Source of the DNA: CBDFLT01 sp965249225
GTDB taxonomy: Bacteria > Chloroflexota > Dehalococcoidia > Lucifugimonadales > G963668185
Length of the DNA stretch: 64,000 bases
NCBI GenBank assembly: GCA_965249225.1
Contig: CBDFLT010000007.1
Coordinates: forward strand, 1 to 64,000
Direction: 5' to 3'
Shown here: piece after piece, positions 62,465 to 64,000 of the stretch
Layout: every line of letters starts with the position of its first letter
Position numbering within the stretch: position 1 is the stretch's first letter
Position numbers and translations under genes: made by a program
Notes under the pieces: generated by a model
The model's database searches: none
What the model was told of the DNA's origin: nothing
What the model saw: only the letters and a program-made list of their open reading frames with translations

Positions 62465-62512
62465 AGTGACCCGCCTCGGACTCGAACCGAGAACCTGCTG
62501 ATTAAGAGTCAG
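62465..62512 (-). repeat. Right att-like direct repeat (within tRNA-Lys)
   Basis: 48-bp exact copy of 54988-55035. It covers tRNA-Lys from its anticodon stem to its 3' end plus 2 bp. Confidence 0.9.
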
Positions 62513-62539
62513 CTGCTCTGCCAGTTGAGCTAGCGGGCC
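62467..62539 (-). tRNA. tRNA-Lys (anticodon CTT)
   Basis: 73 nt folds to a full cloverleaf: acceptor GGCCCGC/GCGGGTC with one G-T pair, D stem GCTC/GAGC, anticodon stem GCTGA/TCAGC with loop CTCTTAA, T stem CTCGG/CCGAG with TTCGAGT loop, discriminator A. CCA is not encoded. The anticodon CTT reads the AAG codon. It is the apparent integration site of the island on its 3' side. Confidence 0.97.
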
Positions 62540-62745
62540 AACGGCGACTTGAGCCATACAGCCTACGCACACCTTGGTGTCTCGTCGGTGTGCGCTAGGC
62601 GGATGGGCGAAGCTGGACAAATTCTAGCTTTTCGCCGTATCCACCGTCAAGGAGCTGATTTCTCTTTCGTTGACCGGTTCGGGGTCGTATGCTATGGTTG
62701 CGAAATCGTGCACATAGGCCTCGACACCCCGGCGGGACCCCATCC

Positions 62746-63732
62746 TTGACTCAGCGGCTTGCACACCTGTTGAAAAGTCCATCAGCCTTTCGAGGCGTGG
62801 CGACAGCAGCCCTCATCGCCGCCTTTGCCCAGGTGGTCCTGGGGGGTGTCGTTAGGGTCACCGACTCAGGCTTGGGCTGTCCCGACTGGCCGTTGTGTCA
62901 TGGCCGCTTAATACCTCCGTTTGATTCCGCAACGCTAATCGAATACAGCCACCGGCTCTCGGCGTCCGTAGTTGGATTGCTGGTCCTGGCCACGGCGGTG
63001 CTAGCATGGACCGTGCACCGATCGGTAAGCTGGATCGTGCTCCCAAGCGCTCTTGGCCTGGTCCTGGTCTTTGTCGCGGCCGCGTTGGGAGGGGCCACCG
63101 TTCTCACCGAGCTGGCCTGGGGGTGGGTGCTGGTCCATCTGGCCGTCTCAGAAGGAGTTGTGGCGTGCATGGTGGTCGCGACGGTGGCCGGATGGAACGC
63201 ACAGGCGAGCCCGTCACATCAGGACGAGGGCCCTGTCTACGATTCGAGGTTTAACAAGTTGTTGCTGGCCGCCCTGGTCGGGACCTTCGTCCTGGTGCTA
63301 TCGGGGTCCTACATGGTGGGGTACGGCGCCGGTTCATCCTGCGCGACTTGGCCTCTGTGCCGGGGGAGCGCGTTCCCCGGCGGCGAGCCCTATCTGATAC
63401 ACATGGCGCACAGGTACTTCGCGGCGCTGGTGGGCGTGCTAATCGTTGCGACCGCGGTGTCGGCGTGGTCACGAAGGGCGTGGAGGCCGAGCCTGGGCTG
63501 GTTGGGGCTTGCCCTTGGTTCTGTGTTCGGAGCCCAGGTTGCAGTCGGCGCCGTTATGGTTTGGACGGGATTCGGCCAGGAAATGAAGGCCCTCCATCTC
63601 AGCATGGCTACAATGGTGTGGATCGCCTTGGTCTTTCTCGCGGCAGTGGTTTATACTCCACAGAGGTTTGAGATACGGAGTGTTGAGGCCTCTTCAAGGC
63701 GTATTTCCACGGCGGAGCGGTTGACACTTTGA
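62746..63732 (+). CDS. ctaA: Heme A synthase (CtaA/COX15)
   Basis: 328 aa from a TTG at 62746; the frame is open 19 codons upstream, but that part is basic and without family match. Eight helices. Four heme/substrate His in the expected places: EYSHRLSASVVG near 67, VLVHLAVSEGV near 129, HMAHRYFAALVG near 219 and MKALHLSMATMV near 282. LGCPDWPLCHG near 40-50 and SSCATWPLCRG near 198-208 contain the Cys pairs. It oxidises heme O to heme A for aa3-type cytochrome oxidase. Its stop overlaps the start of ctaB, so the two are coupled. Confidence 0.93.
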   Translation: MTQRLAHLLKSPSAFRGVATAALIAAFAQVVLGGVVRVTDSGLGCPDWPLCHGRLIPPFDSATLIEYSHRLSASVVGLLVLATAVLAWTVHRSVSWIVLPSALGLVLVFVAAALGGATVLTELAWGWVLVHLAVSEGVVACMVVATVAGWNAQASPSHQDEGPVYDSRFNKLLLAALVGTFVLVLSGSYMVGYGAGSSCATWPLCRGSAFPGGEPYLIHMAHRYFAALVGVLIVATAVSAWSRRAWRPSLGWLGLALGSVFGAQVAVGAVMVWTGFGQEMKALHLSMATMVWIALVFLAAVVYTPQRFEIRSVEASSRRISTAERLTL

Positions 63733-64000
63733 TTGCGCAAGTCACGGCGTCGCGGAGCGTTTTAGACGACTACATCGCGCTGACGAAGCCGCGCATCATC
63801 TCCTTGCTTCTCTTGACGGCCCTTTGCGCTATGTTTCTGGCGGCCGAGGGCGTGCCCGAGCTCTCCCTCATTTTGCTGGTCCTGGGCGCGGGCGCTATGG
63901 CCTCCGGTGGAGCTAACGCGCTGAACCACTGCCTCGAGGGCGATATAGATCGGGCAATGAGTCGGACCCGGGATCGTCCTGTCGCAAGTGGGCGGGTGTC
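63729..64000 (+). CDS. ctaB: Heme O synthase (protoheme farnesyltransferase), N-terminal part
   Basis: From the TTG at 63729 (overlapping the ctaA stop) to the end of the window, 90 residues. The family N-terminus DDYIALTKPRIISLLLLT, then a membrane segment, and the first prenyl-diphosphate motif region NHCLEGDIDRAMSRTRDRP are readable. It adds a farnesyl group to protoheme, the step before CtaA. The cut is by the window edge only. Confidence 0.93.
   Translation, partial: MIAQVTASRSVLDDYIALTKPRIISLLLLTALCAMFLAAEGVPELSLILLVLGAGAMASGGANALNHCLEGDIDRAMSRTRDRPVASGRV

Larger units (their letters stand above)
54988..62512. mobile_element. Candidate genomic island integrated in the tRNA-Lys gene
   Basis: Identical 48-bp direct repeats at 54988-55035 and 62465-62512 bound 7.43 kb. 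The right copy is the 3' part (from tRNA position 28) of an intact tRNA-Lys on the minus strand; the left is an isolated tRNA fragment. This is the outcome expected from site-specific integration at a tRNA 3' end. The interval carries accessory cargo (ABC-F, two lipoproteins, an IS3 remnant, a response-regulator stub) with visibly lower GC in the first 5 kb than its surroundings. No integrase is seen, so it is probably degenerate or mobilised in trans. Confidence 0.8.

Noticed and set aside
62300..62620. Minus-strand frame across tRNA-Lys
   Set aside because: Translation of the tRNA itself, with the same tRNA-derived peptide.

Overview
The window is about 60% GC and densely coded. The gene content fits a free-living aerobic bacterium of the Chloroflexota, most like the marine SAR202/Dehalococcoidia-related lineages. 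This placement is inference from a SCO1664-family/DUF3090 pair, LarB/LarE, a PPi-type phosphofructokinase, a YdiJ-like FAD/Fe-S fusion, Rieske and FMN oxidases, and CtaA/CtaB (heme A synthesis). No rRNA gene is present to confirm it.

Layout. 1-3.2 kb: SCO1664-family/DUF3090 pair, then larB and a divergent larE (nickel-pincer cofactor). 3.3-5.4 kb: a GSA-aminomutase-like aminotransferase and a small Cys-rich protein behind a near-consensus promoter. 5.6-14.3 kb: a four-gene operon of two ABC ATPases (one carrying a C-terminal AbrB-like domain) and two very large FtsX/MacB-type permeases. 14.7-17 kb: two thioredoxin-fold lipoproteins. 17.4-26.9 kb: a LonB-type protease, alanine dehydrogenase, the YdiJ-like fusion, a Ca2+/cation exchanger, and a GreA-like factor fused to what looks like a recombinase core-binding domain.

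27.2-38 kb is the most coherent block. A promoter, a SAM-I riboswitch and an intrinsic terminator precede mtnA, mtnP, a rhodanese, a 32-aa basic protein, a PfkB kinase, ahcY, metK, a phosphohexomutase and polA, all on the minus strand. Together they form a SAM cycle and methylthioadenosine salvage unit. 38-46 kb: PPi-type PFK, a D-amino-acid-oxidase-like enzyme, an intact IS5-group element flanked by CTAG target duplications just upstream of a second class III aminotransferase, an HtrA protease, MgtC and HU.

46.4-54.9 kb: a YbaK-type deacylase, a PLDc_N membrane protein, then an accessory catabolic-looking run (FMN hydroxy-acid oxidase, Rieske oxygenase, an unknown protein, SDR, alkaline-phosphatase-superfamily enzyme, VTT membrane protein, hemolysin III). 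55.0-62.5 kb is bounded by a 48-bp direct repeat: one copy is the 3' part of an intact tRNA-Lys(CTT), the other a 46-nt tRNA fragment. Between them lie an ABC-F ATPase, a TPR lipoprotein, a Thr/Pro-rich lipoprotein, an IS3 orfA remnant, a PlsY homologue and a response-regulator stub that ends at the repeat. This reads as a 7.4-kb tRNA-integrated island with no visible integrase. The window closes with ctaA and the start of ctaB.
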